From Pseudoduganella plicata (GTDB lineage Bacteria; Pseudomonadota; Gammaproteobacteria; Burkholderiales; Burkholderiaceae_D): DNA of 64,000 bases. The position numbers and the translations under genes were made by a program. The notes under the pieces are model-generated. The model was given only the letters and a program-made list of their open reading frames with translations, had not been told where the DNA came from and did not search any database. Below, piece after piece: positions 56,601 through 62,937 of this stretch (position 1 is the first letter of the stretch; each line of letters begins with the position of its first letter). The stretch lies in NCBI RefSeq assembly GCF_004421005.1, contig NZ_CP038026.1, forward strand, positions 2,790,001-2,854,000, read 5' to 3'.

Positions 56601-57111
56601 CTGACGGTATGCTTTGCGCCGTTACCGTAGCGCCCCTGGTGGCGGGAGCGGTAGGAGCGGCGGCCACGTTGACCACGAAATATTGCGTGCCCGCCTCACT
56701 GCCGCGCTCCGTGCGCGCGATCAGGCGCAGCGTATGGGTACCCGGCGTCAGCGCGACAGTATTTCTGATCGAGCGAACCGTGTTGACGTACCCTTCGATA
56801 TTGGGATCGTAGACCACCTCATAGTCAACCGCATCCAGGAATGATTCGCCTTCGGCAACCAGTATCTGATTGACCGCATCGAACCGGTCCTGCGCGCTGG
56901 CGTTGCCCGAAAAGGTAACCCTGAAGACACCGCTTGCGTCGGCGGTGCCGCTGGTGGCACTGATGGCAGGGTTGAAGAAATTGACCTGCGCGGACGCACC
57001 GCCTGCGCCAAGGATCAGCAGCGCCAGCATGAGCCAGCGGATCATCCCGACCAATTGCTGCGCCCGTGCGCGCAAACACCCCATTACAACCGTCGACTGC
57101 TGCCTGACCAT
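47683..57111 (-). CDS. Large Sec-exported Rhs/YD-repeat toxin protein
   Basis: 3142 residues. Signal peptide near residues 23-42 (LMLALLILGAGGASAQ). Then Ig-like domains, two of the NBR1-like type (about 165-265 and 475-575, each with the NTG..TW..G pattern and a FQWQM or MQWQM motif), a SpvB-like domain (about 1035, MELTVPPGTAGLQPQLSLNY), VCBS/FG-GAP-type repeats (DFNGDGAPDLLVG), many YD repeats and the Rhs core end DPLVGRFLSADVLIENP near 2840. The toxin tip begins after NPGA near 2949 and has VLHGHQNHTGKYGGERQFPD before a Cys-containing end; family not recognised. No PAAR or VgrG part, so export by Sec rather than T6SS. A likely interbacterial toxin. Confidence 0.9.
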   Translation of the reverse strand: MVRQQSTVVMGCLRARAQQLVGMIRWLMLALLILGAGGASAQVNFFNPAISATSGTADASGVFRVTFSGNASAQDRFDAVNQILVAEGESFLDAVDYEVVYDPNIEGYVNTVRSIRNTVALTPGTHTLRLIARTERGSEAGTQYFVVNVAAAPTAPATRGATVTAQSIPSAMSAGQAYAVSVTMKNTGNVTWTVGGQDPYALGSQNPANNTIWHPGRVAVATAVAPGASYTFNFTVTAPATPGTYDMQWQMLQENQAWFGDFVHAPITVTEALPTVSLTSPANGARFTTTTTTATVALTGSAAGTAGATIARLEFFDGGTSLGYVASTSISLSKALAVGSHTIELRATDSRGKTRSAFSTITVAGPAPTATLTAPLNNSAYVISSGSTVNVQVTGTVSTGATITKLEVLDGATPIHTTSGTSINVALALAAGKHALQLRATDNAGQVGTSAVSTVTVAASTAGDAAGFVSQTMPAALRAGQPVTFSVSMVNTGTTTWSEGASFRLGSQNPQDNRVWGGRVYLTGSVAPGQTGTFTATVTAPQTAGTYNFQWQMVHEDVTWFGAKTDNLSVTVTAGAGPTATLTGTPTNVRVSGTGTAAVTLTGNGSRSGGVVSKLELFQANATGMYAAAPVKTVTGSTASLAMSAPVNLAAGIHFFKLRSTDSAGLQTESRPVIVNVTNSALLGTIGGVRTNAAGTAELYGWTCQSGSTTPLNYKVLLDAPSLGSGGTELTTGVANVATELDNASVQSQCATPGTAHHFVVNLSTYIAQYAGRRLYVWAETANKALNVSLPCVDNNCTMPGTTRVGITTPTANATYVYPNPAFLKMKLTNYSGTFDEVGFYVNGQWIAAQPDGAAGEYSVQKTGLAVSTAPYTVYAVARQGSTAIQSAVVPFFVSAASTITINAPTAGAELTTGIAQTLTATVSGTVQSVRFLANNAEVASAVNSGGRWVGNWSPMAAGTYSLIARAYDGTGAQIGQSAAVSVTVKAGTTSGVPKPVTIAPPHLGNADAGSLPGSLAVANDGAATYGMELTVPPGTAGLQPQLSLNYSGNAPNSQLGLGWSLGGLSTITRCGKTIAQDGVNGRIGYDNADRLCLDGQRLKLVNLPQTEANYWAANAEFRTESETFSRIRAVEVGGKRSYKVETRDGRILTYGAQSGYVTPVIGTPNSGVLGAAIGPKAGARAWALDSVTDRVGNYINFSYTLDSSTGEHLVAAIRYGGNGKPAHAAVEFTYAIRNDAWTRYLDETRADIRKRLVSIKTYHGTDLTGSLSNGTLVRTYTLDYEYSPTSGRSLLNRVTACARNPQSGASECLPATRFDWGKPDPGKTPGFVSKGMWANGPIMTTNNPAAAANTIFPPSANHLEYFSFSDFGNDGLTDVLEKRVAGPVPDDLDSYAQRSRDANNPLPPGTLRSQYRYFHNTGSGFAQYNYNVNVGGANVNFAVLDVGDFNGDGAPDLLVGTQSSGTKICLSPLGAAGSMPAAGGTITFVCNNWPAVGENRGSEMPYVVDANGDGKMGHYSAYKLDGTATFCAGSSCITDTNPPVSVLTPPVADSAQMMLQPLRDYASFTQMVDMTGIGRPTDVRWTQAYAYRFVDTDGTVSNEYTWLNPQAAVVVTDLGVAGSQATRDFRSYVYPEVTPCTDSLECRPYLFDYPATGGTLSADFNASGYNGVAFGYMGIDSSLRKLKAPEFTVCNSTGRALDCAVRRKYSGSAYQAVLAVGNFVGDGAPSILTSSVTFDVHGVATRTGNLQVCRLLGDDTTGGTAAADNNMVCTPWAGVTYPREIGSLAQDRVLFLDLLGTGSAQLLYYHSGKFVNKVWQEDGRWELFAPVDVARDNEALDRIVQVTNGLGATSSVQYLDGIAANVVTLSGTSTLAYPARVARSPGKVVGRMLTDNGVAGTRTVSYRYQDPGLDVSGRGALGFAKIETIDEQKGLTTATRYAQQWPHTGTMLEQTIRTNAGVLLQESKHVLQTQGIAQANGSTSTLPYVDTTTVRRIDPLGVDLGTVVTKNTYGDGWGNLTANSTTTSLSAAGSPAYVTSSATTFRNDGASWLIGKPTLSRVTKTDPETGSITRTVSNDYDATTGLMKQEVREPDNATLKVTTTFDRSANAFGLVNVRTEAWTDPYDAKAKTRQTSTAYDANGRYASKVTNAAGHAETQGYDPATGAQTGLTGPNQLTTSWAVDGFGKPVRELRADGNETRTYTKKCDASCPAGATVAQVTEYFHGADRIAVPQVVYSDRVGHVIQSRSWGFSGKAIVVDRRYDALGRLYEQAQPRFDGETSYLAQRYGYDILDRRTSVVSLDESGNVREATSAYNGLTTVSTNERRFTRTEKHNVIGQLRSVTDAKGVETKFGYDAFGNLQTTTDPMGNVINVTYDVLGRRTDLKDPDLGWIHYDVDPLGRTWATTSPKDRALGKKARVEFDNVDRMVARYETDLESHWVYDTAPKGVGQLAEAHTGTVAAKDYRRLHTYDAYGRPSQTTQLIGSDSYVSAVGYDAWGRTVQQKYRRNSDAEKTYDSRYNDKGYLERIERAGSVLWTVDTQDASGRTTVALLGNGLKQTKTFNSYTGLQSNGLLQTMAGSRRLEESYTYDALANVAQRSQYWESQGFQELFTYDGLNRIETSQVTGQAKQTFTYNAAGSILTKTNVGTQPYVYPSAGTAQPHAVSSIGGVGSFGYDANGNQTVAPGRTATWTSFDMPRQLTKGAVIQNFVYGPEHQRARMDRTDNGTSLNYGGAQEAEISGTQVTVKTYWPLGLGLEIDKPGQATELVWTHSDRLGSIVGLTDATGALKERLAYDAWGKRRSVDGATTPDSLDGQVDKRGYTGHEMLDQLDLVHMNGRVYDPLVGRFLSADVLIENPVDGQSYNRYSYVLNNPTNRTDPTGFASDPAKEPTRKDYVDVVKSHCSGSADPLCALRLKREVEKVLEANPGAYIVGVKTGIGADPNVRQTKNPGASNSSANSTIRTFSDRIDTGTALNGDSVVMQTGSWKESSTRKYGTADQVMGQWLDFDLVNQLGKTAGASDRQLFWLGMAGMVGNPKQLIQKGLGKITTKVLRRKSLGRDGAESMQIIEKLDDEMISRTHKVTKNDEVLHGHQNHTGKYGGERQFPDEWTGTQTFNAPYENIPRVSGRNLCRAALRGIERLQIC
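48263..48931. repeat. 669-bp duplication of the Rhs core end, in the full-length rhs
   Basis: Partner of 46490-47158. Its left border (48263) is exactly where the two toxin tips diverge. Confidence 0.9.
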
Positions 57112-57359
57112 AATCCACCCTGATTACTCCGGCGTACCGGAAGTTAGCTTTTTAGAAGAGGGGAGTATTCTGAAAGGTATGCAGCAACAACATTCTCGCC
57201 AAATGTCACGACGTCAAAATATTTGAATTTTTACAACAGTTCAGATTTGCAAATATCTGCAAACTATGCTGAGGCCAAGTCGCGATAAAAAAAGCCGGCG
57301 TTCCTGATGGAAGCCGGCATTTTGCCTTACTCAGCTGCGGCGGATGTCGCGGCAGACAA
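57112..57359. other. Intergenic region between rhs and nrdB
   Basis: AT-rich stretch (57160-57280) that should hold the rhs promoter, plus the nrdB terminator. No gene seen. Confidence 0.5.
57287..57323 (-). terminator. Intrinsic terminator of nrdB
   Basis: On the minus strand: GCCGGCTTCC, short loop, GGAACGCCGGC, then seven T (from 57293 down to 57287). It follows the nrdB stop by about 40 bp. Confidence 0.75.
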
Positions 57360-58472
57360 TCAATCCCAGTTCAACGCCCCACCAGTCTGATACTCGGTCA
57401 CGCGCGTCTCGAAGAAGTTGCGCTCCTTCTTCAGGTCGATCATCTCGCTCATCCATGGGAACGGGTTTTCGTCCTGGTCGAACAGCGGCTCCAGGCCGAT
57501 CTGCACGGCGCGGCGGTTGGCGATGAAGCGCAGGTAGCCCTTGAACATGGTGGCGTTCAGGCCCAGCACGCCGCGTGGCATCGTGTCTTCCGCGTAGGCG
57601 TATTCCAGCTCGACGGCTTTGAGGAACAGCGTCTTGATCTCTTCGCGGAATGCGGCGGTCCACAGCTGCGGGTTTTCCAGCTTGATCGTGTTGATCAGGT
57701 CAATGCCGAAATTGCAGTGCATCGATTCGTCGCGCAGGATGTACTGGTACTGCTCGGCGGCGCCCATCATCTTGTTCTGGCGGCCCAGCGCCAGGATCTG
57801 CGTGAAGCCGACGTAGAAGAACAGGCCTTCCATCAGGCAGGCGAAGACGATCAGGGACTTCAGCAGTTTCTGGTCGTTTTCGATCGTGCCGGTCGTGAAG
57901 GCCGGGTCGGTCAGGGTGTCGATGAACGGGATCAGGAACTGGTCCTTGTCGCGGATCGACTTGACTTCGTTGTAGGCGTTGAAGATTTCCTGCTCATCCA
58001 GGCCGAGCGACTCGACGATGTACTGGTAGGCGTGCGTGTGGATCGCTTCCTCGAACGCCTGGCGCAGCAGGTACTGGCGGCATTCCGGCGCCGTGATGTG
58101 GCGGTAGGTGCCCAGCACGATGTTGTTCGCGGCCAGCGAGTCGGCCGTCACGAAAAAGCCCAGGTTGCGCTTGACCAGGCGGCGCTCGTCTTCGGACAGG
58201 CCGTTCGGGTTCTTCCACAGCTCGATATCGCGCTGCATGTTCACTTCCTGCGGCATCCAGTGGTTGGCGCAGCCGGCCAGGTATTTGTCCCACGCCCACT
58301 TGTACTTGAACGGCACCAGCTGGTTGACGTCCGTCTTGCCGTTGATGATGCGCTTGTCGTCCGCGTTGACGCGCAGCGCGACCTGCTCGGCAGTGGATTC
58401 CTCGCCGGCGGCGCCGGCTGGCAGTGGTGGTTGGCTTGGCGCGGCGGCCGCTTCATCATCCCAGGAGAGCAT
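57360..58472 (-). CDS. nrdB: Ribonucleoside-diphosphate reductase subunit beta
   Basis: 370 residues. Diiron/tyrosyl-radical subunit: metal ligands in DSLAANNIV (Asp), [24 protein letters not shown] (Glu-x2-His) and [14 protein letters not shown] (Glu-x2-His), with the Tyr in HAYQY. The C-terminal tail ([14 protein letters not shown]) is the alpha-subunit docking peptide. An Ala/Pro-rich N-terminal extension (about 40 residues) precedes the core. Intact, unlike the adjacent nrdA. Confidence 0.96.
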   Translation of the reverse strand: MLSWDDEAAAAPSQPPLPAGAAGEESTAEQVALRVNADDKRIINGKTDVNQLVPFKYKWAWDKYLAGCANHWMPQEVNMQRDIELWKNPNGLSEDERRLVKRNLGFFVTADSLAANNIVLGTYRHITAPECRQYLLRQAFEEAIHTHAYQYIVESLGLDEQEIFNAYNEVKSIRDKDQFLIPFIDTLTDPAFTTGTIENDQKLLKSLIVFACLMEGLFFYVGFTQILALGRQNKMMGAAEQYQYILRDESMHCNFGIDLINTIKLENPQLWTAAFREEIKTLFLKAVELEYAYAEDTMPRGVLGLNATMFKGYLRFIANRRAVQIGLEPLFDQDENPFPWMSEMIDLKKERNFFETRVTEYQTGGALNWD

Positions 58473-58688
58473 TGTTATTCCTTCAGTTCTGTATTTGAAT
58501 CCTCAATAGCTGTTGCCGGGGTCACCGGTCGTGGCGTTCTTGGAGTTCGATGGTTGGTCATGGCGCCACCCCGGGCGGGATGGCGACTTGTATCAGTTGG
58601 CGACTCGACGGGCGCCAATCAAGAGCTGACAGCATGGGCCGGCAGGACGGGCCGGCGGCCCATCCTGTTGCCTCAGCTTATTGGCAAC
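58473..58688. other. Spacer between the nrdA fragment and nrdB
   Basis: 216 bp with GC-rich palindromic patches (GGCCGGC near 58638-58660). No gene seen; it may carry a promoter for nrdB. Confidence 0.45.
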
Positions 58689-59712
58689 TCATTGGCAGGC
58701 TTCGCATTCCTCGAAACCGGCGTCGCCAGGACGCAGGTAGCATGCGGCGCCCTCTTCCACCTGCTGCACCGTGGTCGGCGCTTCGTGGGTCGGCACGGCC
58801 GGTGCGCTGCCTGCGGCGGCGACGCCGCCCGTGGCCGGGCCGTGGGCCGAGACGGCGTTCAGCGCGCCCGTCTTCGACGTCGACTTCTCCATGTGCGACG
58901 CGGCGATCGTGCGCAGGTAGTACGTCGTCTTCAGGCCGCGCAGCCAGGCCAGCTTGTACGTCTCGTCCAGCTTCTTGCCCGAGGCGCCGGCCATGTAGAT
59001 GTTCAGCGACTGGGCCTGGTCGATCCACTTCTGGCGACGCGATGCCGCTTCCACCAGCCAGGTTGGCGAGACTTCGAACGCCGTGGCGTAGATGTCGCGC
59101 AGGTCCTGCGGCACGCGGTCGATCTTGGTCAGCGAGCCGTCGAAGTATTTCAGGTCGGCGATCATGACTTCGTCCCACAGGTCGCGGGCCTTCAGGTCGC
59201 GCACCAGGTACGAGTTGATCTCGGTGAATTCGCCCGACAGGTTCGACTTCACGTACAGGTTCTGGAACGTCGGCTCGATGCAGGCCGAGACGCCGATGAT
59301 GTTCGAGATCGTCGCGGTCGGGGCGATCGCCACGCAGTTCGAGTTGCGCATGCCGAACTGCTTGATGCGCTCGCGCAGCGGCGTCCAGTCCATCGACGAC
59401 GACATGTCCTGCTCCAGGTAGCCGCCGCGCTCTTCCGCCAGCAGTTTCACGGAGTCCTGCGGCAGGATGCCGCGGTCCCACAGCGAACCCTTGTACGACT
59501 CGTAATGGCCGCGCTCTTCGGCCAGTTCCGTCGATGCGTAGTAGGCGTAGTAGCAGACTGCTTCCATCGACGTGTCGGCGAAGTCCACGGCGGCTTGCGA
59601 CTGGTACGGCACGCGCATCATGTGCAGGCAGTCCTGGAAGCCCACTCATTTATCCCATTCCCATGCCGACCGGACGGTGGCGCATGTTGGCGTTGCGGGC
59701 CTTCTCGACGGC
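58689..59712 (-). pseudogene. nrdA: nrdA C-terminal fragment (ribonucleotide reductase alpha subunit)
   Basis: The last third of class Ia NrdA. A 318-residue frame starts at GTG 59645 ([16 protein letters not shown]), contains [20 protein letters not shown], the Tyr pair in [13 protein letters not shown], and ends with the redox CxxC in GFEECEACQ. Upstream, nrdA homology continues but with a stop and a frame change (ARNANMRHRPVGMG then TAA) until about 59712, where it ends abruptly. The finger-loop cysteine and the allosteric domains are absent, so the fragment cannot work. Normal length would be about 970 residues. Confidence 0.9.
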
Positions 59713-59821
59713 GTAGCGGGTTCGTTCGCCTTGGCGTATCCGCTGATGCGGCCACTGGTTCGATGCCCTATTTGTTTGGTAATATGACAAGCCCTAGGGA
59801 CACGAGACACCGGAGAAGCGA

Positions 59822-60235
59822 ATGGGTCTACCTCTAATAGTAATGGGGGATCGCACGAGCCATGGCGGCACAGTCATTTCCGCTGACATGACTTTCGACA
59901 TCAATGGCAAGTGTGTCGCCCGCATCGGGGACATGACGGTCTGCCCGAAATGCAAGGGGGTGTTCCCGATCAAATCAGGCGCGGGCGATGTGATGGACGG
60001 CGAAGGCAACGGGTACGCACGTCACATGGACGAAACCGAATGCGGCGCAAAACTGATCTCCAGCCAGGTGACCACGTTTTGGGACAACAAGTCTTCTTCA
60101 GGCGCGACATCCGGCGATGGCGAGGTGCCGCTCGCTGATGCGGCATCAATTGCTTCACCCACCTCCTCGGGGGTTTGCCTGGACTGCCTGCTGAAAGCAT
60201 CGGCGGCCGGCAGTGCGACGGTGATACGGGAATAG
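59822..60235 (+). CDS. PAAR-domain protein of a type VI secretion cargo operon
   Basis: 137 residues. The N-terminal half is a PAAR-type spike tip: GDRTSHGGTVISADMTF and VARIGDMTVCPKCKG, including a CPKC pair. The C-terminal half is an acidic Ser/Ala-rich tail ending with a CLDC pair. A CGGAGAAG ribosome site precedes the ATG. It should sit on VgrG and carry the effector encoded three genes downstream. No vgrG lies in the window. Confidence 0.9.
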   Translation: MGLPLIVMGDRTSHGGTVISADMTFDINGKCVARIGDMTVCPKCKGVFPIKSGAGDVMDGEGNGYARHMDETECGAKLISSQVTTFWDNKSSSGATSGDGEVPLADAASIASPTSSGVCLDCLLKASAAGSATVIRE

Positions 60236-60238
60236 CTC

Positions 60239-60739
60239 ATGATCGATGTGGTGGAGCGGCTGGCGCAGTTGCAGCAGGACGTGTCCTCGGCACGCCTGTA
60301 CGCCCTCGTCGACGGCGTACAGCATCAGGTTCATCGAGGGGTGCGCATCGATGATGGCGCTGGCCGCTATTCGCTGTTTCACGGGACCGCAGATGCACCG
60401 CTGGCTCCTGCCGGCCCCTGGTTAATCGATGCCGACATTGCAGGACAGACGTACACCGCGGATCTCGCAGCACTGGAACGCGAGGCCGCCGCGGTAAGCT
60501 GGATCTTCGCATCGCAGGATCTGGTCGGGTTGGCGCAACTTCTACAGCTCAATCTCGATATGAAGCTGCCGGACGGGCGCTCGGCGCTTGTCCGCTTTTG
60601 GGACCCACGCGTGCTGTACTCCCTGGCCGAGGTGCTGACGTCGGAACAAAGACATGCCTTCTTTGGACACGTGCACGAATGGCACCTGCTTCATAAGGGG
60701 CGTCGAGTATGGATCGGGAGGCACCGTGATAACGCTTAG
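60239..60739 (+). CDS. DUF4123-like effector chaperone (Tec/TAP type)
   Basis: 166 residues. Typical features: ARLYALVDGVQHQV at the N terminus, GPWLIDADI, SWIFASQDLVGLAQLLQLNL and the DUF4123 signature LPDGRSALVRFWDPRVLYSL. Chaperones of this family load a T6SS effector on its VgrG/PAAR. Starts 3 bp after the PAAR stop. Confidence 0.85.
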   Translation: MIDVVERLAQLQQDVSSARLYALVDGVQHQVHRGVRIDDGAGRYSLFHGTADAPLAPAGPWLIDADIAGQTYTADLAALEREAAAVSWIFASQDLVGLAQLLQLNLDMKLPDGRSALVRFWDPRVLYSLAEVLTSEQRHAFFGHVHEWHLLHKGRRVWIGRHRDNA

Positions 60740-61082
60740 TGAAGAACAATGGTCTTTCCTGAAGAGACGCGACACAGCTAGCTTTGTCGATTCGGTGTGC
60801 GAACAGTATATAAGCACGCACAAGACGTTCGCGCCCGGGATGACGCGCGAACAAACTCTCGCCATCATGCAGGCGGCGTACGAGTTTGCCGAACGCGCTG
60901 GATTCACCTCGACACCCCATATCGTTCACCTGATGTATTTTGCGGCAGACGCACCAGGCGTTCTGGACGAACCAGCTGTCATCGCACAGCTGCGCAAGCC
61001 TGGTTCGACGCCGGAGCAACGTTTTGACGACTTGCTCGCGGTTCTTTCGGTTGAACTTAACCGCCTGGAAGAGGGAAGATAA
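60726..61082 (+). CDS. Putative co-chaperone of the T6SS effector
   Basis: 118 residues from GTG 60726 (MITLSEEQWSFLKRRD), overlapping the DUF4123 gene by 14 bp. Helical, no signal or membrane segment; segments are KTFAPGMTREQTLAIMQAAY and GFTSTPHIVHLMYFAADAPG. In Pseudomonas aeruginosa a similarly placed small protein (co-TecT) regulates the DUF4123 chaperone of TseT. The identification here rests on gene order. Confidence 0.65.
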   Translation: MITLSEEQWSFLKRRDTASFVDSVCEQYISTHKTFAPGMTREQTLAIMQAAYEFAERAGFTSTPHIVHLMYFAADAPGVLDEPAVIAQLRKPGSTPEQRFDDLLAVLSVELNRLEEGR

Positions 61083-61700
61083 ATGGCGTCACTTGCAGGA
61101 ACCTTGTTGCGCGCGGCGGCACAAAAAGCGGCTGAACGGGCTGCCGCGGCGGCCGCCGCTGGAGCAGCAGCCGGCGCGGCTGCGGAAGCGGCAAAGGAAG
61201 CTCGCAGGCGGCAGGCGGAGGCTGAGAGAGCCAGAAGTACGCCTATCGCACGCACGGAAACGCAGGCAAAAGCCAAGGAAGAGAAGTGCAAGGAATGTCC
61301 GCCGGATCGCGGGGTCGTCCAAATGCGTAAAACCAACGGCTGGTCCGAACTGGCCATCGCGTACCAAGCGCGGATCGGCGGCATGCCGATGACGAACGGA
61401 GCGATCGCCGAATGGGTTTACAACGGCGTTGCGTTCGATGGATTCGACTCGAGCCAGTGCCTGCTCAAGGAAGCAAAATCACGGTACGACCAGTTTTTCG
61501 ACATGTGGGGCCGGCCGCACCTGTTTTGGGGCGACGGCGAAGCCGCGCTGATCAATGAGGCCATGCGTCAAGGTGCAGCTGCCGAGCCCCGGCCACCGAC
61601 GCGCTTGCGTTGGCATTTCATGGAACCACTCAGTTACCGGCACTTTTCTCGTATCATCAGAGCAGCTTATCCCGACGTAGAGGTAGTACTCGAACCATGA
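61083..61700 (+). CDS. Tox-REase-5 nuclease effector (TseT-like)
   Basis: 205 residues. An Ala-rich amphipathic N terminus (residues 1-60) is followed by a restriction-endonuclease-fold toxin domain: CKECPPDRG, AYQARIGGMPMTNG, EWVYNGVAFDGFDSSQ, LLKEAKSRYDQFF (the acidic/EAK catalytic core) and RWHFMEPLSYRHFSR. Expected to cut DNA in competitor cells after T6SS delivery. Its TGA overlaps the immunity ATG. Confidence 0.9.
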   Translation: MASLAGTLLRAAAQKAAERAAAAAAAGAAAGAAAEAAKEARRRQAEAERARSTPIARTETQAKAKEEKCKECPPDRGVVQMRKTNGWSELAIAYQARIGGMPMTNGAIAEWVYNGVAFDGFDSSQCLLKEAKSRYDQFFDMWGRPHLFWGDGEAALINEAMRQGAAAEPRPPTRLRWHFMEPLSYRHFSRIIRAAYPDVEVVLEP

Positions 61701-62425
61701 CTCCATCCATTCCCGCACTCGAACTCCAATTCCGCCGCCAAGCCAGCGAATTGCCGACCATTGAAGTACAGTTGGGCGAACTGTTCCAGTTTTCGCAAGC
61801 TGTTGGCCCGTACTCTCCCCTATTGCGTGAATGGTATCTGACTTCCGACAAAGGCATGAAAGAGGCGCTCTTGTATCGAGCGTTCGACGAGCGCGGCCCG
61901 ACCGACGCCGCGCTTGCGGTCCTTCGTACGAGAACCAAAGGCGTGAAAGACATTCGCTCAGTCTCTGTCTGGAACGGTGCCGAAAACCAAGAGGAAGGTG
62001 CTGTTCTTTCTTCCCGCTGCAATGTTTTCGGCCGGCCTGATGCTGTCAAGTTCGGACTAACATTGCGGCCCGAAGTACTGGATTGGAAGACGCCGGTGCA
62101 GTGGATACAGGCCGCAGTGTCGATCTGGCCTGCTCAGTTTGCTTCGTTCGGGCCGTTCTGGTATTCAGAAAGAGCTGTGTTCTCTGACAGGCCAGGTGTG
62201 GGTTGGATGCTTTATTTGCCGAAAAAGCTCACGGTACAACAGGTGCCAGAGGCTCGGGCCTTGGTTCCAGTGATGAACAAGAATAGCGAACAGATCGGCA
62301 CAATTATTGTCAGTGTGACGGATGCGCCATTCTCGTTAGACAATGCTGACCATATCAAAGTGGCGAATGACATCGAAATTCGATTGGCTGATCAAGACCT
62401 ATTATCGCGCTTCGCCGATCTCTAG
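61697..62425 (+). CDS. Imm52-like immunity protein
   Basis: 242 residues starting in an ATGA overlap with the nuclease. Segments: LREWYLTSDKGMKEALLYRA, WKTPVQWIQAAVSIWPAQFA, GWMLYLPKKLTVQQVPEARA. Imm52-type proteins are known companions of Tox-REase-5. Should block the cognate nuclease in the cytoplasm. AT-richer than the effector. Confidence 0.8.
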   Translation: MTPSIPALELQFRRQASELPTIEVQLGELFQFSQAVGPYSPLLREWYLTSDKGMKEALLYRAFDERGPTDAALAVLRTRTKGVKDIRSVSVWNGAENQEEGAVLSSRCNVFGRPDAVKFGLTLRPEVLDWKTPVQWIQAAVSIWPAQFASFGPFWYSERAVFSDRPGVGWMLYLPKKLTVQQVPEARALVPVMNKNSEQIGTIIVSVTDAPFSLDNADHIKVANDIEIRLADQDLLSRFADL

Positions 62426-62460
62426 CGGAAGCCCTTAGCCCCAAAAGGCCGTTAGCTTGT

Positions 62461-62880
62461 TGCAGGCCGGAACGCCGGTAAGGTTCGATATCGTCTCGGT
62501 CGGGCGATCACCACGCAGTTCGAGCTGCGCATGCCGAACTGCTTGATGCGCTCGCGCAGCGGTGCCCATTCCATCGGCGACGACATGTCCTGCTCCAGGT
62601 AGCCGCCGCGCTCTTCCGCCAGCAGTTTCACGGAATCCTGCGGCAGGATGCCGCGGTCCCACATAGAACCCTTGTACGACTAGTAATGGCGGTGCTCTGC
62701 GGCCAGCTCCGTCGAGGCGCAGTAGGCGTAGTAGCAGACCGCTTCCATCGACGTGCCGGCTCACTCCACGGCGGCTTGCGACTGGTTCGGCACGCGCATC
62801 ATGTGCAGGCAGTCCTGGAAGCCCATTCATATACCCCTTGTCCATGCCCACCGGGCGGTGGCTCATGCTACTTTCGGTGA
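62461..62880 (-). pseudogene. Second, degenerate nrdA fragment
   Basis: Corresponds to 59279-59690 of the first nrdA fragment at roughly 85-90% identity by eye. It carries the same region ([38 protein letters not shown] with LWDRG read as [19 protein letters not shown]) but with stop codons, a small deletion and an abrupt end where the first copy continues into TISNIIG. It has no function as a reductase. Confidence 0.85.
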
Positions 62881-62937
62881 CTGCTCCATACAGACTCAGT
62901 CGTCAAAAACGGACGCCATTCTTCGCAGTACTGATGA

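Noticed and set aside
62435..62866. 143-codon minus-strand frame as a gene
   Set aside because: It is an out-of-frame reading of the second nrdA fragment.
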